Positions 53,206-62,354 of a stretch of 64,000 nucleotides of DNA are shown here, one piece after another. Below the pieces are notes generated by a model that did no database searches, was not told where the DNA came from, and was given only the letters and a program-made list of their open reading frames with translations. A program made the position numbers and the translations under genes. Within the stretch, counting starts at the first letter, position 1, and each line of letters starts with the position of its first letter. Origin of the DNA: Palsa-504 sp963806335 (GTDB lineage Bacteria; Actinomycetota; Actinomycetes; Streptosporangiales; Streptosporangiaceae); NCBI GenBank assembly GCA_963806335.1, contig CAWDXO010000022.1, positions 372,001 to 436,000 on the forward strand, given 5' to 3'.

Positions 53206-54894
53206 GTGAGCTTGAACGGGTCCTCCGCGGCTGCATACTATGACGACCTCGGCTTCCTCAAGGCCCAGCTGACCAACCTCCGCGCGCTGCTCGTGCTGTC
53301 CATCTTGATGACTGAGAGCGCCGACGACGAGCAGATCCTGCGGCTGGCGGTCTCCTCGGCCTCCTCCCTCGGGGCGTGGCGGATCGCCGGGTTCGCCGTC
53401 GGGGACAGCTGGCGGACCGACGCCGACCGAGTCGGCTCCATCCCGCCGCAGCTGTACAACCAGCTGCATATGCTGCCGGAGACCGGTGGCAAGGTAATCA
53501 CCCGCGATGACGCATGGGCGTGGGCGTATCCGCTGCGCAGCATCGCGGGCCCGATCGGTCACATGATCGCCTGCGCCGGGTGCCAGCCCACCAACGAGGA
53601 CCAGTTCCTGGCCCAGGTGATGGCGCAGCAGACCGGCGTGGCGGTATCCAACGCGCAGCTGCATACGCGAGAGCGCGCCATAGCGGCGGAGCTGGCCCAG
53701 ACCAACGCGGCACTGCAGGAGACGGTGGCCACGCTCCGCCGGGGGATGCAGATCCACGAGCGTCTTACCCGGGTCGCGGCGGCCGGAGAAGGGGCGGCCG
53801 GCATCGCCGAGGCGCTCCACGACCTGACCGGCCTGGCGGTGGCCGTGGAAGACCGGTACGGGAACCTGTCCGCCTGGGCGGGCCCGGGCAAGCCTGCCTG
53901 CTACCCGAAGCCGTCGGCTTACGAACGGGCGCAATTGCTCCGCCGCCTGATGACGGCGGGCCGGTCACTACGCGACGGTGACCGCGTGGTTGCCCTGGCC
54001 TCGCCGCGTCCCGGCGTGCTTGGCCTGCTCGCGCTGATGGACCCGGATCACCGTGCGGGCAGCACGGACCTGATGGCGATCGAGTACGGCGCCACCGTCC
54101 TCGCTGTCGAGCTGGCCCGCCTGCGCGGGCTGGCCGACACCGAGCTGCGGGTCCGCCGGGAACTCGTGCAGGACTTGCTCACCGGCACCGATGATGAGAG
54201 CGCCTACCTGCGGGCCGAGGCACTGGGCTACGACCTGGGGCCGCCGCACCAGGTGGCGGTCCTTGAGGTCACCGAGGGCTCCCCGGCTCACGAGGACGTG
54301 GTGCTCGCGGCGCGCCGCGCGCTGCGCCAGCAGCAGGTGCCCGCCCTGCTCGGCACGATGGCGGGCACAGTGGTAGCCGTCGCCCCCCGCGGCGACACCG
54401 ACTGGGAAGCGCTGCGCCTGGCCGCCGTCGCGCAGCTCGGCGGCGGCTGCCGGGTGGGCGTCGGGGAGCCGTACGAGCGCCCGTCCATGCTGCCCCGGTC
54501 CCTGCGTGAGGCACAGCTCGCGCTGCGGTTGCAGAAGGCATCCTCGGAGTCGGAGCGAACCTCGGCCTTCGCCGACCTGGACGTGCTTCGGATGCTCGCC
54601 TCCGTCGATGATCTCGCCGACGTGGAAGGCTTCGTCCTGAAATGGCTCGGCGTACTGGCCAGCTACGACGAGCGCAAGCACACTGAGCTGCTTAAGACCC
54701 TCACCAAGTACCTCAAGCACGGCGGCGGCTATGAGGTCACCTCCCGGGCCCTTTCGGTGCACCGCAGCACGCTGAAGTACCGGCTCCAGCGGATCCGGGA
54801 GCTGACCGGCTTTGACCTCGGCGACCCCGAGACCCGCTTCAACCTGGAGCTCGCTACCAGGGCCTGGGTGACGCTCCAGGCCCTGCGCGGCTGA
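53206..54894 (+). CDS. PucR family transcriptional regulator with GAF-like sensor (second copy)
   Basis: About 562 residues from GTG 53206; TTG 53164 is an in-frame alternative. Same architecture as the 47902-49668 protein: sensory block, QQTGVAVSNAQLHTRERAIAAELAQTN coiled linker, CdaR-like region and HTH_30 (YLKHGGGYEVTSRALSVHRSTLKYRLQRIRELTG). Extensive identity shows a duplication. It lies between the dehydrogenase SDRs and the E1 genes and faces the same direction, probably regulating the downstream transferase module. Confidence 0.88.
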   Translation: MSLNGSSAAAYYDDLGFLKAQLTNLRALLVLSILMTESADDEQILRLAVSSASSLGAWRIAGFAVGDSWRTDADRVGSIPPQLYNQLHMLPETGGKVITRDDAWAWAYPLRSIAGPIGHMIACAGCQPTNEDQFLAQVMAQQTGVAVSNAQLHTRERAIAAELAQTNAALQETVATLRRGMQIHERLTRVAAAGEGAAGIAEALHDLTGLAVAVEDRYGNLSAWAGPGKPACYPKPSAYERAQLLRRLMTAGRSLRDGDRVVALASPRPGVLGLLALMDPDHRAGSTDLMAIEYGATVLAVELARLRGLADTELRVRRELVQDLLTGTDDESAYLRAEALGYDLGPPHQVAVLEVTEGSPAHEDVVLAARRALRQQQVPALLGTMAGTVVAVAPRGDTDWEALRLAAVAQLGGGCRVGVGEPYERPSMLPRSLREAQLALRLQKASSESERTSAFADLDVLRMLASVDDLADVEGFVLKWLGVLASYDERKHTELLKTLTKYLKHGGGYEVTSRALSVHRSTLKYRLQRIRELTGFDLGDPETRFNLELATRAWVTLQALRG

Positions 54895-54985
54895 GCGGAA
54901 GTGCCCGGCAGCGCGGAGTTCATGCCCTCCGTTGACCCCGCCAGGACGAGGCCCCAGGGCGGCGGGCCGTCGTACCGTCCCCAGC

Positions 54986-55963
54986 ATGGACGTACCTGAC
55001 GGGCTGGAGCTTTACGCACGGATGTGCTTCCTGCGCCATTTCGAAGAGCGGGTTGACACGCTGTACCGGCGGGGGCTGGTCCACGGGCCGGTGCACCTGG
55101 GGCTCGGCCAGGAGGCGATCGCGGTGGGGGCCGCTTCCGTGCTCCGCCCCGGCGACTACTCGCTCGGTACCTACCGGGGACACGCGCATGCCCTGGCCCG
55201 CGGCGCGCCGCCCGATACGGTGCTGGCGGAGCTGCTCGGCCGGGCCGGCGGAATCTGCGGGGGCAAGGGCGGGTCGATGCACATCACTAGCGTCGAGCAT
55301 GGGTACTACGGCTCTTACGCCATCGTGGGCGCGCACCTGCCGATCGCCTGCGGGCTCGCCTGGGCCGCGAAGATCCGTCGCACCGAGGCGGTCACACTTT
55401 GCTTCTTCGGCGACGGGACCACGAACATCGGCGCGTTCCACGAGGCGGTCAACCTGGCCGCGGTATGGCGTCTTCCCGTCGTCTTCGTCTGTGAGAACAA
55501 CTGGTACATGGAGTACACGCCGATCGCGGACGTCATCCCGGTCGCGCTGCCCGCCGCTGACCGGGCGGCAGCCTACGGGCTGGACCGGATCGTGGTCGAC
55601 GGGAATGATGTGGCGGCCGTCCGGCAGATCATCGGTGATGCGGTCACCGCCGCCAGGAACGGGCAGGGCCCGAGCCTGGTCGAGGCGCAGACCTACCGCC
55701 TGAAGGGGCACTCGGCCGCTGACGGCGCCGCCTACCGCCCGGCCGAGGAGGTGGCGCGGTGGCGCGAGCGGGATCCACTGCTGCTCGCGCGGGCGGTGCT
55801 GGTGGCGGCTGGCACCAGCGCGGCCACGCTGGACGAGATCGACTCGCGTACCAGGTCTGACCTTGCCGACCTGGCCGGGCAGGTGCTCAGCTGGCCCGTG
55901 CCCGAACCCTCCGGTGCCTGGACGGACGTGTGGAGCGATGGGAGCTGGCAATGGCGGAACTGA
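54986..55963 (+). CDS. TPP-dependent dehydrogenase E1 alpha subunit (PDH/acetoin dehydrogenase type)
   Basis: 325 residues. Thiamine-diphosphate binding motif FFGDGTTNIGAFHEAVNLAAVWRLPVVFVCENN, GHVHLGLGQEAIAVG-like opening HLGLGQEAIAVGAA, GGKGGSMH and a phosphorylation-loop-like RLKGHSAADG. Decarboxylates a 2-oxo acid or cleaves acetoin. ATG 54986 lacks a strong Shine-Dalgarno; TTG 54932 is possible. Overlaps the beta gene. No E2 or E3 gene is in view, so the acceptor complex is elsewhere or absent. Confidence 0.88.
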   Translation: MDVPDGLELYARMCFLRHFEERVDTLYRRGLVHGPVHLGLGQEAIAVGAASVLRPGDYSLGTYRGHAHALARGAPPDTVLAELLGRAGGICGGKGGSMHITSVEHGYYGSYAIVGAHLPIACGLAWAAKIRRTEAVTLCFFGDGTTNIGAFHEAVNLAAVWRLPVVFVCENNWYMEYTPIADVIPVALPAADRAAAYGLDRIVVDGNDVAAVRQIIGDAVTAARNGQGPSLVEAQTYRLKGHSAADGAAYRPAEEVARWRERDPLLLARAVLVAAGTSAATLDEIDSRTRSDLADLAGQVLSWPVPEPSGAWTDVWSDGSWQWRN

Positions 55964-56931
55964 CGTACCGGCAGGCCGTCGCCGCGGCGCTGGCCCAGGA
56001 GATGGCGCGCGACGACCGGGTCGTCCTGCTCGGCGAGGATGTTGCCTCTGGCGGGGTTTTCAAAACGACCGGCGGCCTCCGCGAGCGGTTCGGGCCGGAC
56101 CGGGTCTGGAACACGCCGATCTCCGAGCAGGCCATCGCGGGCGCGGCCATGGGCGCCGCCATGGCCGGCCTGCGGCCGGTCGCGGAGATCATGTTCGCCG
56201 ACTTCTACGCGACCTGCTGGGATCAGGTGGCGAACGAGATCGCGAAGGTCCGCTACATGACGGGCGGCCAGGTCAGCATGCCGCTGGTGCTGCGCGGCGC
56301 GAACGGCTCGGGCGGCCTCGGATTCGGCAGCCAGCACGGCCAGTCGGTGGAGAACTGGGCCATGTGCATCCCCGGGCTCAAGATCGTCTCGCCTGCGGGA
56401 CCTGCCGAGGCCTTCGGGTTGCTCGCCGCCGCGATCCGGGACAACGATCCCGTCTTGGTGTTCGAGCACAAGGCGCTGTACGGGCGTAAGGAGGAGGTGC
56501 TTGACGGCGAGCACGTGCTGCCGCTTGGCCAGGCCCGGACCGTCCGGGCGGGCAGCGACGTCACCCTGGTCGGGTTGTCCATCACGGTCGGGACCTGCCT
56601 GGCCGCGGCTGATGAGCTGGCCGGTGACGGCATCGCGGCCGACGTTCTGGATCTGCGCACGCTGGTGCCGCTTGATGCCGCCGCCGTGCTCGCCTCGGTC
56701 CGCCGCACCCGGCGGCTGGTGGTGGCGGAGGAGAATCCGGGCCAGCTCGGGTGGGGCGCGGCGATCGCGGCGCTCGCCGCCGAGGAGGCGTTCAGTGACC
56801 TGGCCGCCCCCGTAGCCCGGGTCAGCGGCGGCAATGTGCCGCTGCCCGTGGCGGCCTCACTGGAGGCCGAGGTGGATGTCTCGGTGGCGCGCGTCGTCGC
56901 GGCCGCCCGTGCGGTCCTGAAATACGGCTAG
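55951..56931 (+). CDS. TPP-dependent dehydrogenase E1 beta subunit
   Basis: 326 residues. MAELTYRQAVAAALAQEMARDDRVVLLGEDVASGGVFKTTGGL, NTPISEQAIAGAAMGAAMAG and FADF are classic transketolase beta-chain motifs, and the C-terminal transketolase_C domain ends with the partner-binding region. ATG 55951 with GGGAG upstream overlaps the alpha stop by 13 nt. Forms an alpha2beta2 enzyme with the upstream product. Confidence 0.9.
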   Translation: MAELTYRQAVAAALAQEMARDDRVVLLGEDVASGGVFKTTGGLRERFGPDRVWNTPISEQAIAGAAMGAAMAGLRPVAEIMFADFYATCWDQVANEIAKVRYMTGGQVSMPLVLRGANGSGGLGFGSQHGQSVENWAMCIPGLKIVSPAGPAEAFGLLAAAIRDNDPVLVFEHKALYGRKEEVLDGEHVLPLGQARTVRAGSDVTLVGLSITVGTCLAAADELAGDGIAADVLDLRTLVPLDAAAVLASVRRTRRLVVAEENPGQLGWGAAIAALAAEEAFSDLAAPVARVSGGNVPLPVAASLEAEVDVSVARVVAAARAVLKYG

Positions 56932-57078
56932 CAGGCGTCCCGAAGGGGCCAGTCCTGGCGGTGAGTTCGTCCGGGCAGGTCATGGTCGCCCGCACACGCG
57001 GGCCACACAGTGAACCGTGACGGCGCTGCCATCGTCCGGGCCGAGCTAAAGAACCGTCCGCAATGAAAGGTGAGATCA

Positions 57079-58119
57079 ATGGAGATTCGTGGTGAAGAGG
57101 TCCTGCTTCCCGTGTCGGCGGTGTCGGCCTTTCCCCGGCCGCACTGGCTGCAGGGACGAGTCCTCGGCTCGCTGAGCGAGCCGGTCTACCGTAGCCAGAA
57201 CCTGCGGGTGGCGTACGAGGACGCCTGCAAGATCTGCGCGCACGAGCAGGAGAAGGCGGGCCTGCACATATTGTGCGACGGCGCGCAGTACTACGAGTGG
57301 GAGGCGCCCGGCTTCCAGCTCGAGCCGATCTTCCATTTCATCCCCGAGAACCTGGGCGGCTTCGCGCCGTACGGGCCGCCGGGCGAGGGCGCGAAGTACC
57401 GGCCGTTCTACCAGGCGGTGGTCAAGGGCAAGATCACCTGGGAGCGGCCGATCTTCGAGAGCGTGGTGATGACCATGCAGAACGCCACCGACAAGCCGTT
57501 CAAGGTGGCCTTCCTCGGCCCCGCCCAGCAGAGCGTCATCGTCAAGGACGAGTACTACGGCGATCAGGTCGCGGTGGCCAGGGACCTGGCGATCGCGATG
57601 AACTCCGAACTCAAGTACCTGGTCAGCATGGGCCTGGAAGCGGTGCAGCTGATCGACGTACTGCCGCCTTATACCACCGACATGTGGCAGATCGAGATGC
57701 AGAACATCCTGTTCGACGGCGTCGACGCGATCAAGTTCTGGCATGTCTGCTACGGCAGCGTCGATGGCCAGCGCGACATCTTCGACAATCACGCCGCGTC
57801 GATGATGCCGCTGTTCAAAGAGTCGCCCGCCAACGTGATCCACCTGGAGTTCACCAACAAGGGCTTCGACGAGCTTGAGGCGTTCCGCGACTTCCCCACC
57901 GACAAGGTGCTCGGCGTCGGCGTGGTGGATGCCAAGAACCTCCAGGTAGAGACCGCCGAGCAGATTGAGGCGAGGATCCGCCGCGCGCTCGAGGTCGTGC
58001 CGGCCGACCGGCTGCTGGTCGCGCCCGACTGCGGCCTCGGCTACTTCAGCCGGACCGCTGCCTATGCCAAGCTGCGCAACATGGGTCAGGCTGCCGCCTC
58101 GGTGCGCAGCACGCTCTGA
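57079..58119 (+). CDS. Epoxyalkane:coenzyme M transferase homologue (MetE-family zinc enzyme)
   Basis: 346 residues, ATG 57079 behind GAAAGGTG. Cobalamin-independent methionine synthase C-domain fold: PRPHWLQGRVLGSLSEPVYRSQNLRVAYEDA, CDGAQYYEWEAPG and AVQLIDVLPPY. Zinc ligands: His222-x-Cys224 (FWHVCYG) and Cys318 (APDCGLG). In the family the zinc activates a thiol; in EaCoMT that thiol is coenzyme M, which opens an epoxide. It is only half the length of MetE and lacks the folate-binding N-domain, so it is not a methionine synthase. With 2-KPCC and the two SDRs nearby, the EaCoMT call is well supported, though a simple methyltransferase remains possible. Confidence 0.82.
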   Translation: MEIRGEEVLLPVSAVSAFPRPHWLQGRVLGSLSEPVYRSQNLRVAYEDACKICAHEQEKAGLHILCDGAQYYEWEAPGFQLEPIFHFIPENLGGFAPYGPPGEGAKYRPFYQAVVKGKITWERPIFESVVMTMQNATDKPFKVAFLGPAQQSVIVKDEYYGDQVAVARDLAIAMNSELKYLVSMGLEAVQLIDVLPPYTTDMWQIEMQNILFDGVDAIKFWHVCYGSVDGQRDIFDNHAASMMPLFKESPANVIHLEFTNKGFDELEAFRDFPTDKVLGVGVVDAKNLQVETAEQIEARIRRALEVVPADRLLVAPDCGLGYFSRTAAYAKLRNMGQAAASVRSTL

Positions 58120-58131
58120 CCGACAGCCCGA

Positions 58132-58148
58132 GCGGGCACGCTGCCCGC
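58132..58148. terminator. Short hairpin after the transferase gene
   Basis: GCGGGCA (58132-58138) and TGCCCGC (58142-58148) pair around CGC, 12 bp after the stop. GC-rich, no U-tract; could attenuate transcription before the MEDS gene. Confidence 0.4.
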
Positions 58149-58267
58149 CGAGCGCACGGGCCAGGACGCCGCCAGCGCCCTGGCCCGCGCGGTTACCCTC
58201 AGTGCGGGCGGTCACGCCGCCCGCCGAACCGGTGCCGGATCGCCGGCGCCCGATGTGGAGGCGGGAC

Positions 58268-58885
58268 ATGACCGCACCGACGGGTCATGAGGTACTTGGC
58301 CTGCGGCTGAGCGTCGGCGATCACATCTGCGGCTTCTACCGCCGGCCCTCTGAGCGAGACGACATTCTCATCCCCTTCCTGGTCGAGGGACTCAAGGCCG
58401 GCGACAAGTGCACCTGCGTGGTTGACAGCTGCACCCCTGTCGACGTGCTGGCGAAAATGTCCGAGCGGATCGAGGTCGACCCTTACGTATCGGTCCGCCA
58501 GCTCGAGGTGCTCGACGCGGCGGGTACCTACCTGGCCAACGGCGGTTTCCTGCCGGAGCGCATGCTGAGCTTCTGGGAAGGCAAGGCCCGGCAAGGCCCG
58601 GCCGGGCCCGGGTTCGCCCGGAACATCGGTGACATGAGCTGGGCGCACCGCAGTCCCCGGGCCGTCGGCGACCTGATCGGCTACGAATCTGAGCTCAACC
58701 GCATCATGTCCAGCTTCCCGCAGGTCAACCTGTGCCTGTACGACCTGACGAGATGCTCCGGGGACCTGATCATGGATGTGCTGAAGACCCATCCCAAGGC
58801 GCTGCTCGGCGGCATGGTGATCGACAACCCGTATTACCTGGAGCCCGATGAGTTCCTCGCCAGTCGGCTGAACCGGGAGGCCTGA
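58268..58885 (+). CDS. MEDS domain sensor protein (second copy)
   Basis: 205 residues, ATG 58268 with GGAGGC. SVGDHICGFYRRPSERDDILIPFLVEGLKAGDKCTCVVDSC, RNIGDMSWAHR, LIGYESELNRIMSSFPQVNLCLYDLTRCSGDLIMDVLKTHPKAL and NPYYLEPDEFLASRL align with the MEDS protein at 47281-47889. No DNA-binding domain. Presumed small-molecule sensor linked to the CoM pathway. The Cys pair in the ligand half may matter for ligand binding. Confidence 0.83.
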   Translation: MTAPTGHEVLGLRLSVGDHICGFYRRPSERDDILIPFLVEGLKAGDKCTCVVDSCTPVDVLAKMSERIEVDPYVSVRQLEVLDAAGTYLANGGFLPERMLSFWEGKARQGPAGPGFARNIGDMSWAHRSPRAVGDLIGYESELNRIMSSFPQVNLCLYDLTRCSGDLIMDVLKTHPKALLGGMVIDNPYYLEPDEFLASRLNREA

Positions 58886-58926
58886 TGCCGCCTCCCGGCC
58901 CGGCAGCCGTGGCCTAGCGTCCCCGG

Positions 58927-60354
58927 CTAACGCCCGTGGGCCTGCCAGTGGGCGGCGAAGAGAGCTTCCTCGCTGATTACCTTGGGCTCGATCGGGCGTG
59001 ACACCCAGGTGAGGTTGATGAAATGCCTGGCGTTGACGTTCTCGGTGGTGATGTTGCCGCCCCAGGTGCCGCAGCTGAGGCTCAGCGTGAACGGCAAGCC
59101 ATTGCGCGGACTGCCCGCGCCCTCGTTCAGGTTCTGGTTAACCAGCACCCGCGCCGTCCTGGTGGCCAGGGCTAGCCGCTCGACATTGGCGTCCGAGCTG
59201 GTGTGCAGGCCGCAGGTATGGCCCAGGCCCTGGTAGGCGGTGATCGCGTTGACCAGCTCAGCAGCGGCCGAGATATCCCCTGTGTAGCGGTAGATCGCGA
59301 GCACGACGCAGAGCTTCTCGCCGCTGAACGGATGGTCCGGGCCGGTGCCCGTCTCCTCGACCAGCAGCATCGGGCAGCCAGGGGCGACGCTGAAGCCGGC
59401 CAGCCCGGCGATGTGCGCGGCGGACTTCGCCACCACCGCGATCGCGGGCACCGGGCCGCCGTCCGGCCACATCACCGCGCGCAGCGCCTCCTTCTGCGCC
59501 TGATCGCACAGCTGGGCGCCTGCCTGGGTCAGCCGGCCCATCAGGTCGTCGTAGATATCAGCGTGTGCGAGCACCGCGTTGTCCGCCAGGCAGCTGGTGG
59601 CGTAGTCGAACGTCTTCGCGGTCATGATGGCCGCCGCCGCGTCGGCTAGGTCAGCGGTCTCGTCCACCACGTGCACCGCATTGCCGACGCCCACCCCGTA
59701 GGCGGGGGTGCCCGAGCTGTACGCGGCGCGCACCATCCCGGCCCCACCGGTGGCCACGACCAGGTCAGCCTGGCGCATCAGCTCCTGCGTCTTCGGCAGC
59801 GACGGCGCGGCGAGTGACTGCACCAGGTCCGCGGGCGCGCCCACCTGCTCGCAGGCGGCGCGCATAAACCCCACCACCGCCTCGGTGGCCCGCCTGGTCC
59901 GGGGATGCGGAGCGCAGATGATCGCGTTGCGGCCCTTGAGCGCGAACAGTGTCTTGACCGGCGGAGTGGCATCCGGGCCGGTCGTCGGGATCAGCGCGGC
60001 CACCACGCCGACCGGTTTGGCGATCTTCACCAGCCCGGCGGACGGCTGCTCCTCCACCACCCCGACGGTGCGCATCCCGGACATGTCGGCCAGCACGCCG
60101 ACTACCCGCTTGTTGATCTTGGCGACCTTGTCGGCGTAGTTGCCGAACCCGCCTTCGTCTACCGCGAGCCTGGCCAGCGCCTCCGCGTGGTCCTTGCGTA
60201 CTACCGCCCAGGCCACCGCGGTGACCAGCTCGTCCACCTGCTCCTGGGTGTAGTGCGCGATAGCCCGCGCCGCGTCCCTGGCCCGGCCCACCACCGCAGC
60301 GATCTCGTCCCGGACCGGGTCGCCGCGGTCCGCCTGTTCCATGCGCTCGCTCAT
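58927..60354 (-). CDS. CoA-acylating aldehyde dehydrogenase (EutE/SauS type)
   Basis: 475 residues. PVGVVAALIPTTGPDATPPVKTLFALKGRNAIICAPHPR is the signature of the acylating branch, with catalytic Cys255 in YATSCLADNAV. GVGVGNAVHVVDETADL follows. It oxidises an aldehyde plus CoA to acyl-CoA with NAD. Homologues include acetaldehyde and sulfoacetaldehyde dehydrogenases; sequence alone cannot separate them. ATG 60354 is preferred; the longer in-frame extension runs into the neighbouring genes. It is the only minus-strand gene of the region, opposed to the CoA module. Confidence 0.88.
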   Translation of the reverse strand: MSERMEQADRGDPVRDEIAAVVGRARDAARAIAHYTQEQVDELVTAVAWAVVRKDHAEALARLAVDEGGFGNYADKVAKINKRVVGVLADMSGMRTVGVVEEQPSAGLVKIAKPVGVVAALIPTTGPDATPPVKTLFALKGRNAIICAPHPRTRRATEAVVGFMRAACEQVGAPADLVQSLAAPSLPKTQELMRQADLVVATGGAGMVRAAYSSGTPAYGVGVGNAVHVVDETADLADAAAAIMTAKTFDYATSCLADNAVLAHADIYDDLMGRLTQAGAQLCDQAQKEALRAVMWPDGGPVPAIAVVAKSAAHIAGLAGFSVAPGCPMLLVEETGTGPDHPFSGEKLCVVLAIYRYTGDISAAAELVNAITAYQGLGHTCGLHTSSDANVERLALATRTARVLVNQNLNEGAGSPRNGLPFTLSLSCGTWGGNITTENVNARHFINLTWVSRPIEPKVISEEALFAAHWQAHGR

Positions 60355-60526
60355 GCCTGCCAGCGTGACTCGCCGGGTAGCCGATTCCACTGATCTGGCG
60401 GGTCGAGCCTGCGCCGTCACTTCGTCCCGGCGAGACCTGACCCGCACGAGCACGCTGCCCGCATGCTCGTTCATGACCGGCGGTTCAAATGGTCTGCCCT
60501 GGCATCGCTTCCGGCCAGCACCGGCA

Positions 60527-60558
60527 GGCCGGCGAAAGGCGAGGCCGGCGAAAGGCGA
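60527..60558. repeat. 16-bp tandem duplication upstream of the CoA-disulfide-reductase-like gene
   Basis: GGCCGGCGAAAGGCGA occurs twice in tandem (60527-60542, 60543-60558), ending 9 bp before the GTG 60568 start and overlapping its ribosome-binding region. A recent duplication that may alter translation. Confidence 0.75.
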
Positions 60559-60567
60559 GGGCAGCAG

Positions 60568-61443
60568 GTGGCGCGGCTCGTGGTGATCGGCGGAGGCGCC
60601 GCGGGGATGTCGGCCGCTTCGGCCGCTCGCCGTGTCGCCCCCGAGCTCGACGTGGTGGTCTGCGAGGCGGGCGGTTTCGCCGCTTACGGGATGTGCGGCA
60701 TCCCCTATTTCCTCAGCGGCACTGTGCCGCGGGCCGAGAACCTCCTCGCCTACCCGCCCGGTGAATTCCGCGACCACCGCGGTATCGACCTGCGGCTGCG
60801 CACCGCGGTCAGCGCAATCGACGCAAGCGCGCACCAGGTCCACCTCGCCGGCGAGACGAGCAGCGGTCCCCTCGGCTACGACGCGCTGGTCGTGGCCGCC
60901 GGTGCCAGCCCCGTGCGGCCGCCGGTGCCGGGCCTCGACGGGCCCCGGGTCTTTACGATCCGGTCCCTGGAGGACGCGATCGGGCTGCGCCGCCTCCTTG
61001 AGGAAGGCACGGTCCGCCGTGCCATTGTGGTGGGAGCCGGGTACATCGGCCTGGAAACCGCGGAGGCCCTGGTCTGCGCGGGGATCGAGGTCGAGGTCAT
61101 CGAGGCGCTGCCGCGGGTGCTCGGCAACGTGGACGAGCCGGTCGCCGGGCTGGCCCGGGCGGAACTGGAACGGCACGTCCGGCTGGTGCACGCGCCCGAC
61201 GGCCGGTTGCTCGGCGGCCAGCTGGCGGGCCGGGAGGGCGCCGCCAAGCGCATCGACGTGCTGGCCACTGCGCTGCACGCCGGCCTGACTGTCGCCGATC
61301 TGGCCGGACTCGACCTCAGTTACGCCCCGCCGTTCGCGCCGGTGTACGACCCGGTGCTGGCCGCTGCCATCAAGGCGGCTCAGCCGGCTCCGACCGCGAA
61401 CGGACGGCCAGCCGCCGCCAGCATCTCCGGAGGACCCGCATGA
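60568..61443 (+). CDS. CoA-disulfide reductase-like flavoprotein with internal deletion
   Basis: 291 residues where relatives have about 440-460. The FAD loop LVVIGGGAAGMSAAS, active Cys43 in YGMCGIPYF (as in CoA-disulfide reductases) and the NAD loop AIVVGAGYIGLETAEAL are intact. Then, at about residue 203, the sequence jumps from LARAELERH to VRLVHAPDGRLLGGQLAGREGAAKRIDVLATALHAGLT, which is the dimerisation domain. The second NAD part and the FAD-binding GD motif are missing in frame. It is a degenerate or repurposed protein. GTG 60568 start. The 3' end overlaps the CoA-transferase gene (ATGA). Confidence 0.8.
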   Translation: MARLVVIGGGAAGMSAASAARRVAPELDVVVCEAGGFAAYGMCGIPYFLSGTVPRAENLLAYPPGEFRDHRGIDLRLRTAVSAIDASAHQVHLAGETSSGPLGYDALVVAAGASPVRPPVPGLDGPRVFTIRSLEDAIGLRRLLEEGTVRRAIVVGAGYIGLETAEALVCAGIEVEVIEALPRVLGNVDEPVAGLARAELERHVRLVHAPDGRLLGGQLAGREGAAKRIDVLATALHAGLTVADLAGLDLSYAPPFAPVYDPVLAAAIKAAQPAPTANGRPAAASISGGPA

Positions 61444-62354
61444 GCCTGCAGCCGCCGCGTGACAAACGATCCAGCCTCGCCGACGCGGTTTCCCTGGTCA
61501 GCGATGGTGCGATGGTCGCGCTCGGCGGCGGCCTGTGCGCCCGGCTGCCGATGGCGATGGTCCGGGAACTCCTCCGGCAGGGCAGGCGCGGCCTGCACCT
61601 GATCGGGTCGGCGCACAGCATCGATGTGGACTTGCTCGTGGCCACCGGGGCGGTCCGCCGTTGCGAGGAAAGCTACGTCGGATTCGAGCAGGATCTGGGC
61701 CTCGCGCCCGGTTACCGTCGTGCGGCCGAGGAAGGCACGATCGAGGTAGCGGAGAGCTGCTGCGCCACCATCTTGGCCCAATTGCGGGCGGCGGAGATGG
61801 GACTGCCGTTCCTGCCGGTCCGCGGGGTGCGCGGCTCGGACATCGGCCGCCTGCATCCGGAGTACAGGGAGATCACCTGCCCGTTCACCGGCGAGACCCT
61901 GGTCGCGGTGCCCGCGCTGCGCCCGGACGTCGCCCTGCTGCACGCGCCGGCCGGCGACCGGTACGGCAACCTGCACCTGGAGCAGCCCTACGTACTCGAC
62001 GAGCGGTTCGCTTCGGCGTCCCGGATGGTTGTCGCCACGGTGGACGAGGTGGTCTCCACCGAGGAGGTGGCGCGATCCGGCGTCACCATCCCGGCGCACC
62101 TGGTGGCGGCGGTGGCCGAAGTGCCGTACGGCGCGCACCCGTCCTCCTGCTACCCGCGGTACGCCTACGACCGCGCCCACCTGCGCGAGTACGTGTCCGC
62201 GGCCGAGTCGGGGCGCGAGGACCTGGAGAAGTACCTCGCCACCTACGTCCAGGGCACCGAGGAAGATTACCGGGACGCGGTCGGCGCCGGCCAGCTCGCC
62301 ACGCTGGCCGGCTGGTCGCAATCCGTCACCGCGTGGCAGGAGATCTTCCGTTGA
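61440..62354 (+). CDS. CoA-transferase subunit A (glutaconate/3-oxoacid type)
   Basis: 304 residues. DGAMVALGGGLCARLPMAMVRELLRQGRRGLHLIGSAHSIDVDLLVATGAVRRCEESYVGFEQDLGLAPGYRRAAEEG and PFLPVRGVRGSD fit class I CoA-transferase alpha chains. Works with the beta chain encoded next (4-nt overlap). Moves CoA to an acid such as acetoacetate or a sulfonated acid; specificity is unknown. Confidence 0.88.
   Translation: MSLQPPRDKRSSLADAVSLVSDGAMVALGGGLCARLPMAMVRELLRQGRRGLHLIGSAHSIDVDLLVATGAVRRCEESYVGFEQDLGLAPGYRRAAEEGTIEVAESCCATILAQLRAAEMGLPFLPVRGVRGSDIGRLHPEYREITCPFTGETLVAVPALRPDVALLHAPAGDRYGNLHLEQPYVLDERFASASRMVVATVDEVVSTEEVARSGVTIPAHLVAAVAEVPYGAHPSSCYPRYAYDRAHLREYVSAAESGREDLEKYLATYVQGTEEDYRDAVGAGQLATLAGWSQSVTAWQEIFR

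Noticed and set aside
57079..58119. Annotation as methionine synthase MetE
   Set aside because: Only the zinc-containing half is present and the neighbours are 2-KPCC- and HPCDH-like, so EaCoMT is a better fit.
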